Notes under the pieces: model-generated
Databases searched by the model: none
Told to the model about the DNA's origin: nothing
Seen by the model: the letters and a program-made list of their open reading frames with translations, nothing else
NCBI GenBank assembly: GCA_023333565.1
Contig: JAJKFH010002994.1
Span: forward strand, 1,674,001 to 1,738,000
Origin: Puffinus mauretanicus
Lineage: Eukaryota > Chordata > Aves > Procellariiformes > Procellariidae
Direction of reading: 5' to 3'
DNA length: 64,000 nucleotides
Translations under genes and position numbers: made by a program
Shown here: positions 24,995 through 36,600 of the stretch, one piece after another
Layout of the letters: every line of letters starts with the position of its first letter
Numbering within the stretch: position 1 is the first letter of the stretch

Positions 24995-25976
24995 TAAGGC
25001 GGCCGGTCACGAGCGGTGTTCCCCAGGGCTCAGTACTGGGGCCGGTCCTGTTCAATATCTTTATCAACGATCTGGATGAGGGGTTTGAATGCTCCCTCGG
25101 TAAGTTTGCAGATGACACCAAGCTGGGCAGGAGTGTTGATCTGCTGGAGGGTAGGAAGGCTCCGCAGAGGGACCTGGACAGGCTGGATCGATGGGCTGAG
25201 GCCAATGTATAAGGTTCAACAAGGCCAAGTGCCGGGTCCTGCACTTCGGCCACAACAACCCCAGGCAACGCTACAGGCTTGGGGAAGAGTGGCTGGAAAG
25301 CTGCCCAGAGGAAAAGGACCTGGGGGTGCTGGTTGACAGCCGGCTGAACATGAGCCGGCAGTGTGCCCAGGTGGCCAAGAAGGCCAACGGCATCCTGGCC
25401 TGTATCAGAACTAGTGTGGCCAGCAGGAGCAGGGAGGTGATCGTGCCCCTGTACTCGGCACTGGTGAGGCCGCACCTCGAATGTTCAGTTTTGGGCCCCT
25501 CGCTCCCAGAAGGACATGGAGGTGCTGCAGCGTGTCCAGAGAAGGGCAACGAAGCTGGTGAAGGGCCTGGAGCACAAGTCTGATGAGGAGCGGCTGAGGG
25601 AACTGGGGTTGTTTAGTCTGGAGAAGAGGAGGCTGAGGGGAGACCTCATCACGCTCGACAACTACCTGAAAGGAGGTTGTAGCGAGGTGGGTGTTGGTCT
25701 CTTCTCCCAAGTAACCAGTGATAGGAAATGGCCTCAAGTTGCGCCAAGGGAGGTTTAGACTGGACATTAGGAAAAATTTCTTCACTGAAAGAGTGGTCAG
25801 GCCTTGGAACAGGCTGCCCGGGGAAGTGGTTGAGTCACCAACCCTGGAGGTATTTAAAAGACGTGTAGATGAGGTGCTTAGGGACATGGTGTAGTGGGTA
25901 TGGTGGTGTTGGGTTGAGGGTTGGACTCGATGATCTTAGAGGTCTTTTCCAACCTTAATGATTCTATGATTCTATG
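24995..25976 (+). mobile_element. CR1 LINE, 5'-truncated, with a decayed reverse-transcriptase ORF
   Basis: About 1 kb of a chicken-repeat-1 non-LTR retrotransposon. The left end enters in the reverse transcriptase: [20 protein letters not shown] is readable, then the catalytic FADD box at 25105-25116. The reading frame is then broken: a one-base loss near 25208 with a TAA just after it, a small deletion near 25482 where the expected HLEYCVQFWAP reading is lost, and another about 8 bases long near 25725. The C-terminal part ([17 protein letters not shown], then a tail ending in the DMV-stop region) and the 3' UTR follow. The element ends with two exact octamers ATTCTATG at 25961-25976, the hallmark of avian CR1. 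Truncation from the 5' side is normal for CR1; the copy is not capable of coding for a working protein. Confidence 0.95.
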
Positions 25977-28900
25977 AAGTACCATGGAAGTAGCCTGCTT
26001 TGACTTTCTCACAGCGCTTGGAAACAAGAGCCTCCCCACAGAGCAGACTGTGTCATTGTAGTGCTGCAAGAAGCATACTGCACCCAAAGGTAAAGGATTC
26101 AGCCCCTCTCCACTATGCAGGCTCTGCCTCTCCTCTCACATGGTAATACTTCTTTTCAAAAGAAATCAGAAAAATAAAGATGTTGGTGTGAAAGGCCTTG
26201 ACTAAAGGAGTGTTGCACCCAAAGGTATAAGGAGCATGGGCTGGCGGCTGTGCCCTGTGAGAAGCCCATTAGGTTCTGTGCTTTATCAAAGCTCTTGCCG
26301 CAACAGCCTGCGGAGAGCTGGTTCAGAGGGAATTCTCTCTGCCTCTAGATGCTAGCAAGGACAGGCTGACAGTGGCTCGTCTAGGGGCTGTCACTGAACC
26401 TGTCAGTGACTGGCTGCTGTATTTGACAGCCTTATGCTAGGTTTTGCAATACAATGAGTTCTGGTCGCTCCTTGAGGGCTGGCTACTCTTTCTCTGTTTT
26501 GTTTTTTCACCTTCCTTCTTTCAGAATCCTTTCAATAAATAGGCTCACAGCTGGTGCTAGATATATCTGTTTGAGGCCTGACACATGATGGATAGATACC
26601 TTTCCACTGCAGAACACCCAACCTGGAGCTCTTTGCCACTATTAAAGACCAGAAGGACAAGTCAGGTTGCTGGTAGGCCCTTTCTGAAGGGATCACTTCT
26701 TTCCACATCTACAAAGCTAGATGATGATTCTGAAAGAAGTTGTCCCCTAGCCTTGGATTTCCTATGTAAGGAAGTAAAATGCCACTGGGATAGCTCCACA
26801 GCCATTATCACTTATCTGGGGAACACCTGCCACGCTGGTTGGTGGTGACAGCTTTCCCAGTAATTTACTTTCCAGCTTGCTCAGACTTGGAGAGAGTAAC
26901 TCACCGCTCACCTAGAATCCTATTTGGACTGTCTGGATTTTTGAGTATTTATGCATCACTTAAAAGATGATTACAGACATTGAGTTCCCCTTGGAAATGC
27001 TCATAGATAAGCTGGAGATTGTCAGCATGAGAAAGTTGTACAGGTGTAACCTATAGATATTTATATGGGTCTTGTAAGGGACACTTCTAATTTTTTTTTT
27101 TAAAGTTGACTGTGAACAAGTAGGCATTCTGTGGGTTTATCTGTGTAAAGGCTTGCACCCATTTGGCTAGCCTCGTTTTTTACCGTGTTTCCACCAAAGT
27201 GATACTACTTTCTCTCTTCAGGGAGACTTTACTTTAACTTGGTGACTATTGAATGGAGGAAGAAAGGAAGTGAAGTGGCTTGTCCAGGGCCAGCAATGGA
27301 GTCTGTCAGAACTGCATTTATTTATCTGGTATAATTTTTCCCGATGCTATGCCAAAACCACACCTCTTCAGTGAGCTGGTTAGATGGAGTAGGGCATTCT
27401 TATGGCCTGGAGTCAGCTCGGGTTTTGCCTCCTACAAAACTAGTTTTTCTCACCCTCTCAGTGATAACTGACAAAAGCAAATCAGCTCCTACCTGTGTGA
27501 TCCAAACAAGCTGTAAATCAACTCTACTGTGTTTATGTGGGAGGAGGATGTTTCCAAGTGCTAGGAAGGAAAGCTGCCTTTTAAGAAGTCAGTTACCTAA
27601 TTATGTTGTTTTTATGGCACACTTCTCTGTGGGCTGGATGTGGAGGAGGGCAGGGCTATTTCCATGGTGCTCAGATGTGAGAAAGTTCATTGTATTTCAC
27701 CACCCATTCCTCAGGGAGTTCAGTCCACCAAAAATCAAGGAAAACCCAAATGCTAAAAATATTTATATAGAAAAGAAAACCCACAGCACATTCATGTGGT
27801 ATCAAGGGCCAGCTACTTTGTGGTGATAAAAGCACTGTGGCTTGTGCATTGTGAAGGACTTCGCAGTTCAACAAGTTGTGGTTTCTTCAGAGAGAAAGAT
27901 CTGGTAGCTTTTTTCAACAGTAGTATTTCCAAGGCCTTGGTTTTGCTTCTATAAGCAAAAGCTAAAGATTCAAGGGCGTCGCTGAGCCTATTTTTCATAA
28001 TGGTAGAAAATGTTTTGCGGATGGGATCAACAGTGATAATAAATTAAGCTTTCACAGCTATTATTTTCTAGCTGTTGTCTGGCTGTGGCACATGCTTGTG
28101 CAAACAGAACTAATGGCAGGCGCTGTGTTACTTGTTTTTTCTAACATAAAAGGTTGACTTTATGGTGAGATTTCAAATTTCTCAATCTTCCTTGCAACCT
28201 GGAAGTTATGTAAATTACTTCTCTGAAATCCATCTGTATTATCCAGAAAATTCCACGTATGACAACTGCTCCCCTTTCTGTCTTGTGCTAATGACAAGAC
28301 AGGCTGTAAGGAACCAGAAAGGGACAGCATGGATAAAAGGTTCTGCCAGGTTGGTGCTAGAAGGCTTCTCTCTTTTATTAGAATCATATCTTCATAAAAT
28401 CTTTGTAGTGTTATTAAAAAGAGACATATTACTGGGAACTAGCATATGAAGACAAACTTCCCCGATAATAGACTGGAGAGCAAATGCTATTAAATGTAAG
28501 GTCAGACAGTCCCGGATATAATATCTAATAGATTTTTCTCATCAAAATGTGCCTGAATCAACAGAAGACGGTATGACTTCAAATATGATTCTTGCAAGTG
28601 TTAAGGATATGATAAAGAAGTTGCTGAAAAACATTATCCTAGCTTGGGTGATCATAAATTGATTCTATTTAAATCAAATGAAAGGATAAACAAAAGTAGG
28701 TTTGCGATTCAGATTTTCGGTTTCAAAGGGAAAACTGATTAGGGAAACCAACATACTTGAATATGGAAAAGGTCTGGAATTTCTTTGCAGCTGTTGTACA
28801 AATATTGCCAGGATTTCTCTGGAGTACAGGACTCTCCACTCCAGCATACTGAAAGAACAGGAATACAGCAGCAGAAAGTGTTTGAACAAATTTGCCCTTT

Positions 28901-29039
28901 GAGAATAGGTCTATATAGGTGGAGAAGAGGGGACAAAAACAGGCAGCACTGAAATGAGATGAGGGTAGTGAGTAATGACATTCCTAACAATACATGTGAT
29001 CTTACTCAATATTTGTATTCATTTACATTTATGGAGAAT
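25977..29039. other. non-coding spacer between CR1 elements
   Basis: Contains one MIR-like relic (27.2 kb). The open frame 27344-27826 (160 codons) is the longest outside CR1 and the CpG island, but has no domain, no codon bias that I can see and no splice context; I treat it as chance. Confidence 0.55.
27240..27325 (-). mobile_element. MIR-like CORE-SINE relic
   Basis: GAAGTGGCTTGTCCAGGGCC followed by AGCAATGGAGTCTGTCAGAACTG corresponds to the minus-strand MIR core (GTGACTTGCCCAAGGTCACACAGC...GGCAGAGCTGGGATT). Short and diverged. Confidence 0.5.
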
Positions 29040-29690
29040 TTTAAAATGTAATGGAATTGAAATGGATAAAATTCAGCAATGCAAAATGCATGATTATGAA
29101 CCTACAGATCAACAAGGATTTCTGCTACACACAACATCTAAGTGCAATCAAATGAGGGAGAAGAATAAATATAAGGGCCAGTCAAAGGATGGATCTGACC
29201 TGCCAGATGGGAAAAATTCAACTGCAGTTCTAATAATAGGGAAAGGATAAGGAGGTATTAATGCATTGTACAAAGCAGGAATGAAGTTTTACCTAGAGTT
29301 TTGCATCAGGTTCTTAGCTCTGAAACAAGTGCAGAAAAAGGTTATCTCTTTCCCAGCCACCCCAGGAACCCATTTTATGAGAGAAGGAGAGTCTACCCTG
29401 TGAGGGGCAAGATTCCACCTATAAACACACTATAGGAACGGACAACAGAAAGAGAAATGTATTTAAACCAATGGATAGCATTAGTCAAAGAGCAAAAGGG
29501 TATGACTGGGCCAGGTATGAACTTAGTCTGGAAACAAGATAAAAATTTATAATCCTCAGAACAGGGAGGCTGTAAAAGAGTCTCCAAATTGGAGCTGTAG
29601 GGAAAAGAAACTTATTTCAGAAAATGGAGCTCTGGAAGGCCTTCCAGCCCCATGTTTTATGGAAAGGATAACGCAGATACAACTGAACTA
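29040..29690 (+). mobile_element. old, degraded CR1-clade LINE fragment
   Basis: This stretch resembles the 3' half of the reverse-transcriptase ORF of an ancient CR1-clade element. The best directly readable piece is YLEFCIRFLA at 29290-29319, which aligns with the conserved HLEYCVQFWA segment of the family. Before it an AACAAGGATTTCTGCTACAC stretch (29111-29130) matches the NNKDFCY-type region, and after it come pieces resembling the LEKVQ-type and C-terminal regions. Stops and indels are frequent, so this is a relic much older than the three octamer-type CR1 copies. Boundaries are approximate. Confidence 0.65.
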
Positions 29691-30965
29691 GTTGACATTA
29701 AAAGCAACCGGTGCCATCAGGAGATAATAATTTTTTTCTAGGTGGCTGGAAACGGAACTTTTTTTTAGGAGCAGCATTAAGGTGGGGCCTGGTTATCTCC
29801 ATCAGTGTTTACCAAATGCCACTCATCTCTGTTTTTTGGGATAACTGGGCAGCTTTCTGGCCAATACTCATTTTGCTACAATGCTTTCAGATCTGCCTGT
29901 GAATCAATGTTGAACGTATGTATTCTGAAAGAACATGTGCCAGCCTCTCCCTTTACATTCTCTTCCCCTCAGAGTAGAAAACACATTTCCTGATTCTACA
30001 ACCAGGCTCTAACTCAATTAAAGGAACTGCTGATGGTAGTTCATGCAGCTTATGAATGGCAGGAAAACATGAGTTACAGTTGCATTCAACCAGATCCTCT
30101 ACTGCAAGACATGGAGCTGCAAAGGTTTTATTTTTAATGTTCTTTACAGTGATACTGGTGAATGTGTGGAATTCATAAAATAAGGTATAGGATACATCTG
30201 TGTGAATATTGCTGTTTGAGTCATACAGGAAATGATGCAGGTTGGAGACCTTACAATATTCTTCCTGCTGGAGTGGGTTTTTCCAATATGCAGCCCAGCC
30301 CTCTTTACCGTGAAGAAGTCTGCCAATGAATGCTTAGTGTTCTGTCTGTAAACCAGTTTTCTAATAAACTGGGATGCAGCAGGAATTGATCTGTGATAGC
30401 CCTGAACAGCAGGAGAGTGACAGAGTTTCCAATGCTACGCTTGTAGACATAGTATTACCTTGTTCCTTTTGTCTCGGCTTGGTTATTTGATTGGATGCAA
30501 GAAGAGCGGCACATTGGTCTTGCTGCAGGTTGTATTTCAGGATGAAGTTGGAGAAGATCAGCTCCAGCAGCTCAAATGAGCAGTAGTTATGCTGATGTAT
30601 CTATCTTAGAAGAATTAGTTGATAAAAAGAGCCCGTTGGAAGGAGTAGTCTCAAGAAGTTTGTTATATTCTTGAGAATTAAGCACTTAGAACAAAGCTAA
30701 AGGACATTGCTTGACTTTGTAGTTCTGTTACTTAGCAAAGCTTGTAAAACTTGCCCTCTTGCCAGGTATCAATTGTAGTTCATTATGTTTTGCAGCAATG
30801 AGCATAGAAATAGACAAGTGAAAGAACAGCTGTCATTTAGGCTGTTCGGTAGTACCAATTGCCACTGTAGTTAAAGCTTCTTTCCACCCCGCCCTTTACA
30901 CTTGCTCAGAAAGAAAAAAACATTTGAACAAACAGAAAAGCCTGTCCTAGATTTTATTCTTATTC

Positions 30966-31032
30966 ATATGTGTGTGTGTATGTATACATGTATGTGTGTA
31001 TATATACTTGTATATGCATATGTGTATATACA
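30966..31032 (+). repeat. (TG)n/(TA)n-type microsatellite
   Basis: Alternating pyrimidine-purine tract with mixed TGTGTG, TATATA and TGTATAC units; left of the old LINE. Confidence 0.9.
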
Positions 31033-31263
31033 TTTAAGTTGAGTTTGGCTATATTTAAAAACAGATTATCAGAGCAGATGGGACCTTTTCTGGCTATTTA
31101 ATCTGATAGCTTGTATGTTACAGCTATATACTTCTGTAAATTATTTCCTGTTTGAACTACACAGGTTTTAGAAAAATACCTAATTTTGACTTGAATAATT
31201 TTTGGTAAAGTAGAACTGCTACAATTGCTGGGGAATTGGTCCATCTAATTATCCTCATTAGTA

Positions 31264-32738
31264 ATCACAGAATCATTTAGGATGGAAAAGACCCTTAAGA
31301 TAGATAATAAACGTGCATCTTGTTTGTTGTTTGAATCTGTGTAGCTTCACACCCTAGCTGGTAAGGGCTTTTTTACAACTTTGTCATACAGATGATTCTG
31401 TAACAATTGAATTAGTTTTCCTACATATGTGCACAAAAACCTGTGCAAATCAGCCCTTGGCCTAAAAATCTAAACCCGCGTGTGCTTTTTTAATCTGTTA
31501 CTATAAAACATCATTCCCAGCCCCTTCATCTTTCTTGCAGCTGTTTCCTGAGTGCTCTTCTAGTTATCAACAGCCTTCTTGAGTGGTAGTCAACAAAACT
31601 GTACTTGCTGTGTCAGAAGTAGATGTGACACCACAACTGAAAGATGGTATCACTTGCTGCTTATTCCGGGTTCCTGCGGTGTTCGTAGCCCTTTTGCACT
31701 GCACTGGGAACTCATGTTTAATTGACTTTTCACTGTCAACCTAGTTGCCTTTCCAGAGTAAAATCCTTTGTCCTGTAAGATCTATGGTCTGTGTTCCTAG
31801 GCATTAAAATGTGTTATTCCAACTTGCCAAGCAATCAATATCATTCCAGCAGTAAGCTCTGCTGTTCCTATTTACTAAATGCTACAGCATTGGCACATGG
31901 TTGTTGATTGCTTTCTTCCTTGTCACTAACAATGTATTAAAACAAACAGAGCTAAAGTTCCTGAGGGACTCCTTCAGAAATATGCTTAGTAATATATCCT
32001 CACTTGTAATTATATTTTGTGACTTGTTATATAGCCAGGTTTAATTCATTTAATGTGTCATGGTAAGTCTGAACTGTTGTGGATCCCTAATCAGCATGTA
32101 ACGTGAAACCAAGTGAAGTGTTCTGCAAAAGTCCATTACAGTGATATTGCTACCTTTCAGCAGGCAAGCAAACTTTTGATGCCATTAAAATAAAAATCAA
32201 TTTAATTTGGCAAGTTCTACCTTTTAATAAAATTTTGTTCATTGGTACTAATTATATGATCCCCATGTTTCTCTATTAATAGAGTTCCATGTCAGTTCCA
32301 TGTCCTTACATTATTTTACCCAGGACTGATGCCAGGCTGGCAGGCCTATATTTATGTTTATAAAATATTGGCACAACATGAGCATCCTTCCAGGCTCCTG
32401 GAAGTTCTCTCTGTTATGTTATCAGCATGTCTCATGTCAGCAGACCAGAGAGCCCTCATCCTGCTCTTTTAACAATCTCTGGAGTTCTGACTTGAAAGTG
32501 TCTAAGCCTTAGTAGCTTCAGACTGCAGCATAGTCTGTTGTTGACAGCTCTACTCCTTTATCTTATGATGAGGTAGTATACTGTCAACACTACTCTTACG
32601 TTAAAATAGACTTGAAAATGAAAATATTGCTTACAGAATATTGTGTTCTTTTGCTTCATTATCAATTTGTTTTATTTCTAGATTCCAATTTATCAAAATT
32701 TGTCCTTTTTATGGTAATGGCATGTATTTTATAGCCTC
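31264..32738 (-). mobile_element. old CR1-clade LINE relic, 3' part (minus strand)
   Basis: At the left edge (31264-31301) lies a minus-strand CR1 tail relic (ATCACAGAATCATTTAGG then TGGAAAAGACCC). Further right the minus strand carries a still-readable reverse-transcriptase block of 23 codons at 32309-32377: VVPIF, then YRPASL, then GKIM at its end, matching the conserved NVVPIFKKG...NYRPVSL...GKI signature. Plus-strand stretches such as ATTCATTTAATGTGTCATGG (32043-32062) and the GACTTGAAAGTGTCTAAGCC region (about 32489) match my recollection of an ancient CR1-clade family widespread in reptiles and birds. The frame is destroyed throughout. It continues beyond the nested younger CR1. Confidence 0.7.
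32283..32304 (+). repeat. perfect 11-bp tandem duplication inside the old LINE
   Basis: AGTTCCATGTC occurs twice in a row at 32283-32293 and 32294-32304. Confidence 0.95.
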
Positions 32739-32936
32739 TTTCTCAGTAAAGAAAGTGGTCAGGCCTTGGACCAGGCTGCCCAGGGAAGTGGTTGAGTCAC
32801 CATCCCTGGAAGTATTTAAAAGACGTGTAGATGAGGCGCTTAGGGACATGGTGTAGTGGGCATGGAGGGGTTGGGTTGACGGTTGCACTCGATGATCTTA
32901 GAGGTCTTTTCCAACCTTAATGATTCTATGATTCTA
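32739..32936 (+). mobile_element. CR1 LINE 3' end, short copy nested in an older LINE
   Basis: A 198-base CR1 3' end. It starts near TCAGTAAAGAAAGTGGTCAGG, reads [20 protein letters not shown] and ALRDMV-stop, then the 3' UTR, and ends with ATTCTATG plus ATTCTA at 32923-32936. It is highly similar to the end of the copy at 25.8-26.0 kb, so it belongs to the same or a close subfamily. Both flanks resemble an older minus-strand LINE, so it appears to have inserted into that. Confidence 0.93.
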
Positions 32937-33260
32937 AATGAGTGGCTTCCTAGATTGTCATCGTTCTCTAACTTTTCTCTTGACTAGTTGGACTCATGAT
33001 TGTTTCAGCTTTGTGAAACAGTCCCTGTTAAAACACCAAGCACTATACACTGGTCAGGTAATTACTGGCTATATTCTGTTTGCATACAAGAAAGATGATC
33101 CAGGTGTAAGCACGCCTACATGAATCACAACTAACATTTAATTATATCATCAGTTCCCTTTTGTGTTGAAAATGAAGCCTAATTTAAAATTTCTTTGATT
33201 AAGACACAAGATTGCTTGAACTAAGAAACAGTAGTTGCTAATAATTTACAGAGTTGCAGT
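32937..33260 (-). mobile_element. old CR1-clade LINE relic, 5' part beyond the nested CR1
   Basis: Immediately after the nested CR1 the plus strand reads CTCATGATTGTTTCAGC, then TTTGTGAAAC and CACCAAGCACTATACACTGG, which resembles the endonuclease/linker part of the same ancient family seen to the left. Similarity is convincing to about 33130 and fades afterwards; weak resemblance might extend to about 33620. Orientation and order agree with the left part, so the two halves are interpreted as one element split by the younger insertion. Confidence 0.6.
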
Positions 33261-33624
33261 TAACTTTTTAACTGGCCGCACATGTCCCTTTACTCTCACC
33301 GATTTTTTTTCTCTCCCTTGGCTCTCATCCCATAAAAGATAAGCTTAAGTTCAAATCTACCTACCCCCTACTCCATGCTACTTTACCTAGGCAGCGGATT
33401 GAGAACTTCCTTCTTCCTCTTTCCTTTTAAGACATGAATGATCTCAGAATAATTTGGATGTTCTTCTTCAGATTGCTCTTAAATTCCCTGATCTTGACTA
33501 CATTCAAACTGTGATCCCTTCAAAGAATCTCAGTAGTACCTGTAACCACCATTACCTTGGGTAGAAACCTAGCTCAGCTTTCTAATTTTGGAGTAGTGCT
33601 TTGGCTTTGAAGAATGACTTTGCC

Positions 33625-33659
33625 TTTTTTTTTTTTCCCCTCTTTTTTTTTTTTTTTTT
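33625..33659 (+). repeat. T12-C4-T-C-T17 polypyrimidine tract
   Basis: Two long T runs separated by CCCCTC, at the outer edge of the region with weak old-LINE similarity. Confidence 0.9.
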
Positions 33660-36600
33660 AAATGCTCATGGTATAGAACTTGCTATGATATACAAAGAAC
33701 TCTTCGACCAATGTTCTTGGTCTCCTTACAAGCTGGGCAGGAAAATTCACTAGTGAAGCAATCCCTGTATGTTCTGTTTTGTTTGATCAAGTGGACCAGT
33801 CACCAGTGTGGACTTTGGAACTTGAAACTGTTGAACCACTAAGAATAATAGCTGGTTCCTTCCATCCTATATACCTAGTTGTCAAATCCTGTCCCATATA
33901 ATTGTAGGCAATCATTCAGTCCAAGGATGTAATTGCTGTTAGTCCAGAAGAGTGCATCCCCAATATCCTGTTATAAACCAAATGGCTTCACTGTAAATGC
34001 TGAAAAGGCATGAAAATTACTAAGTGTGAAATAAAATACACGCCTCTTCTGAAAGCACAGATTGGCCCTTCAGGTGCTGAGACTATAGATGTTTTTCTAA
34101 CTGCAAATGCTTCAGCCCACTTGGAGTACTATAAATTCAGCTGACCCTGATGATGTATTAACATAAATCACATGAGGTTATGAGACTGGGATTGTAATTT
34201 TGGGGACAATGTCTGGGACAACGGATGCTCAACCCTAATTACAGCTGCTAGTATGAAGCTGGAATTTTCAAAGTTGCTCGAGGAAATTTGGTCTTGAAAT
34301 GAGTTAAGTCAACTTGACTGAGAAAACCATGCAGTTAAGAGCTGTATAGTTTCAGCCCGTTCCACTTTGTGTGACCTCATCTTTTATCTGTCCCCATGCG
34401 GGCAAAAACAAACAGTGGAACCGTTTCTGTTAATGTTGTTTTTGTAAGGATCCCCTTCTCATGGCTTGAGCCCTTTTGTACGATGCCAGGAAGCTGTTTA
34501 TAAATTGGTAACTGCTGGGTCTGTCCTTATTGTTTTGGGACTCCTCTGCTCCCACATGGACCTGGCAGTCCCTTCCTAAAATGCTGGGGTAGTGCAAGAA
34601 TACTATTTCTGTAACTATCTATTCCACACTGGATTCTTAAATGCTAGTTAATCAGACCTCAAGTATTTAGCTGTTCTGAGAAGTGGGAGACGCTAACGGC
34701 AAATATGCATGTTATCATCTGCAGAATCTGACTCCTCTAGTGGGAGGAGGCAGTAGTTCAGGCTCAACATCCTTCATTCAAACATGGGACAAAACTTGCC
34801 AAAAATGTGGCATACTAGTAATTGTAGTCCCCACTGGGACCTGAGGTGAGACCACAAACTGCATTTATTTGGAGCACTGAGACTCCTCTGAGTATAATGA
34901 AGGTCAGTACTTTTGGAGAGGTATCACTGCATTCAACAGTCCTGAACATCAAAGGCCATTCACTACGAAATTGCAAAGGACACCAATGATGTTCGCCTGC
35001 TGTATCAGCTGCCTCTGGATACTCTGATTCTGAGCAGCCTGCTATGCCTGTAGACTTCTGGTTTGGGGTTTGCATGTGTTTTTCTTGTTGGGTGTGGGGA
35101 GTGTAGGGGGATTTTGGGTTGTTTGGAGGGGTTTTTTTGGGTTGGTTTTTTGTTTGTTTTGTTTTTGGTTTTTTTTTAGTTTTGGTTGGCATGAGATATT
35201 ATATGCCAGGCAGGCTGGAACGCTATACAAATGTTTTAACTGAAAAATTCAAGGCAAAATTCAAATTTTCAGGCACTTGTGTAGGATTGTAGGGGAGGGT
35301 GAAAGCAACTGCTCCTATTGTTGCAAAAGCTTAATATTTTCATGGAAATACAGCTTCCTCTGTATCCAATTTATCATTTCAAGCACAGAGCAAGGGTTAG
35401 AAAGGAACTGGGCCTTGGGATGCCAACTTCTGTTCATGGATTTTTCCTTTGACTCACTGCCTCTGCCTCCATCATGTTTCTGTTGAATTCAAGGAATTAA
35501 AACACCACCACACTTTCAACATTGAGATTAAGCCTAATTTGCCTTCTGAGAGATTTTACAACTTCTGTGCGTCTTGGGGCACTGTTCATATCTTCTCTGC
35601 TTAATGAAATTGTTCTGAAGGTGACATGGTCTGGCTGTGTTGCTCCGTGCATACGGCACCCAGCACAAACAGGTTTCAGCGCACCAGTGTCCAAAGCTCT
35701 CCTCAGTGAGACATGTCATATATGAGCATGGAGGGAAAAGGATGATAACCAGCAGGTTATTCACATCACTGAGCGTTGAACACACATCTTAAATAGTTAA
35801 ATTAAGAGGCTGGTCTCTCTAGGTAGTTTAAGGAGCCTGTTTGAGAGAGTGACTGCTGGAAAACACGGAGGTATACGCTAATGTGTATTCCCCTTTGTTA
35901 GTTTGGAAGACCTGTTTGACACTCAGCAGGTCCCCCTGGTACAGTATCTCACACAAGAAACCTCTGAGCTGGATGAGCTTGTAAATGCTGCTGCATAATA
36001 TCAATTGTTAGTAACAGGTCGATTCAGCTAAGAAGTTTCTGAAGAAAAAAGAAGCTAGGAGATACAGTGGGCATAATGGGGAATGCAGGTGTGTGATTGC
36101 AGGGTTGTGATTCTTGTTCTTGCAGAGCTGCAATCTATTTGAAGGCCAAGAATGGGTAGGGCTAGAGAGAGTTTTGTCATTGTCCTGTGTTTTGCTCTTG
36201 CAGCCTTGATGATCACCTGATGATGTAATCTTTCATAAAATTTGGTCAGGTTAAGGCTTATATCTGGATAATATGAAATCTGGGGTTTGTGATCCTGTAG
36301 TCTGGTGTTCTGTGTAGCTTTATTTTTCTTAAGTGAGAGACACTGTGTGTGTGTTTGCGTCCCTGTGTTTGAGTCCTGATTTTGAATCAGATTAACCCAA
36401 AAATGGGAAAAGGACAAAAGTAATTTTGAGTCATAATTATTTACAGTCTAACCTGTTAGACTATTGTAGGCATTTACTGCTCCTGGTAATAGTGGTGGCT
36501 AGACTGGTGTACATTCTGGCAAAGCGTTACTTCAGGGAGACTCCAGCCCTTTGACAGTTTTGTATTAAAGATTATTGTGATTTTTTTGAAGTACAAAAAG

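Noticed and set aside
27344..27826. 160-codon plus-strand open frame
   Set aside because: No recognisable domain or splice context, and shorter open frames overlap on the other strand; compatible with chance in 64 kb.
34815..35192. Lys/Pro/Thr-rich minus-strand open frame
   Set aside because: Its unusual composition comes entirely from the G/T-only tract on the plus strand.
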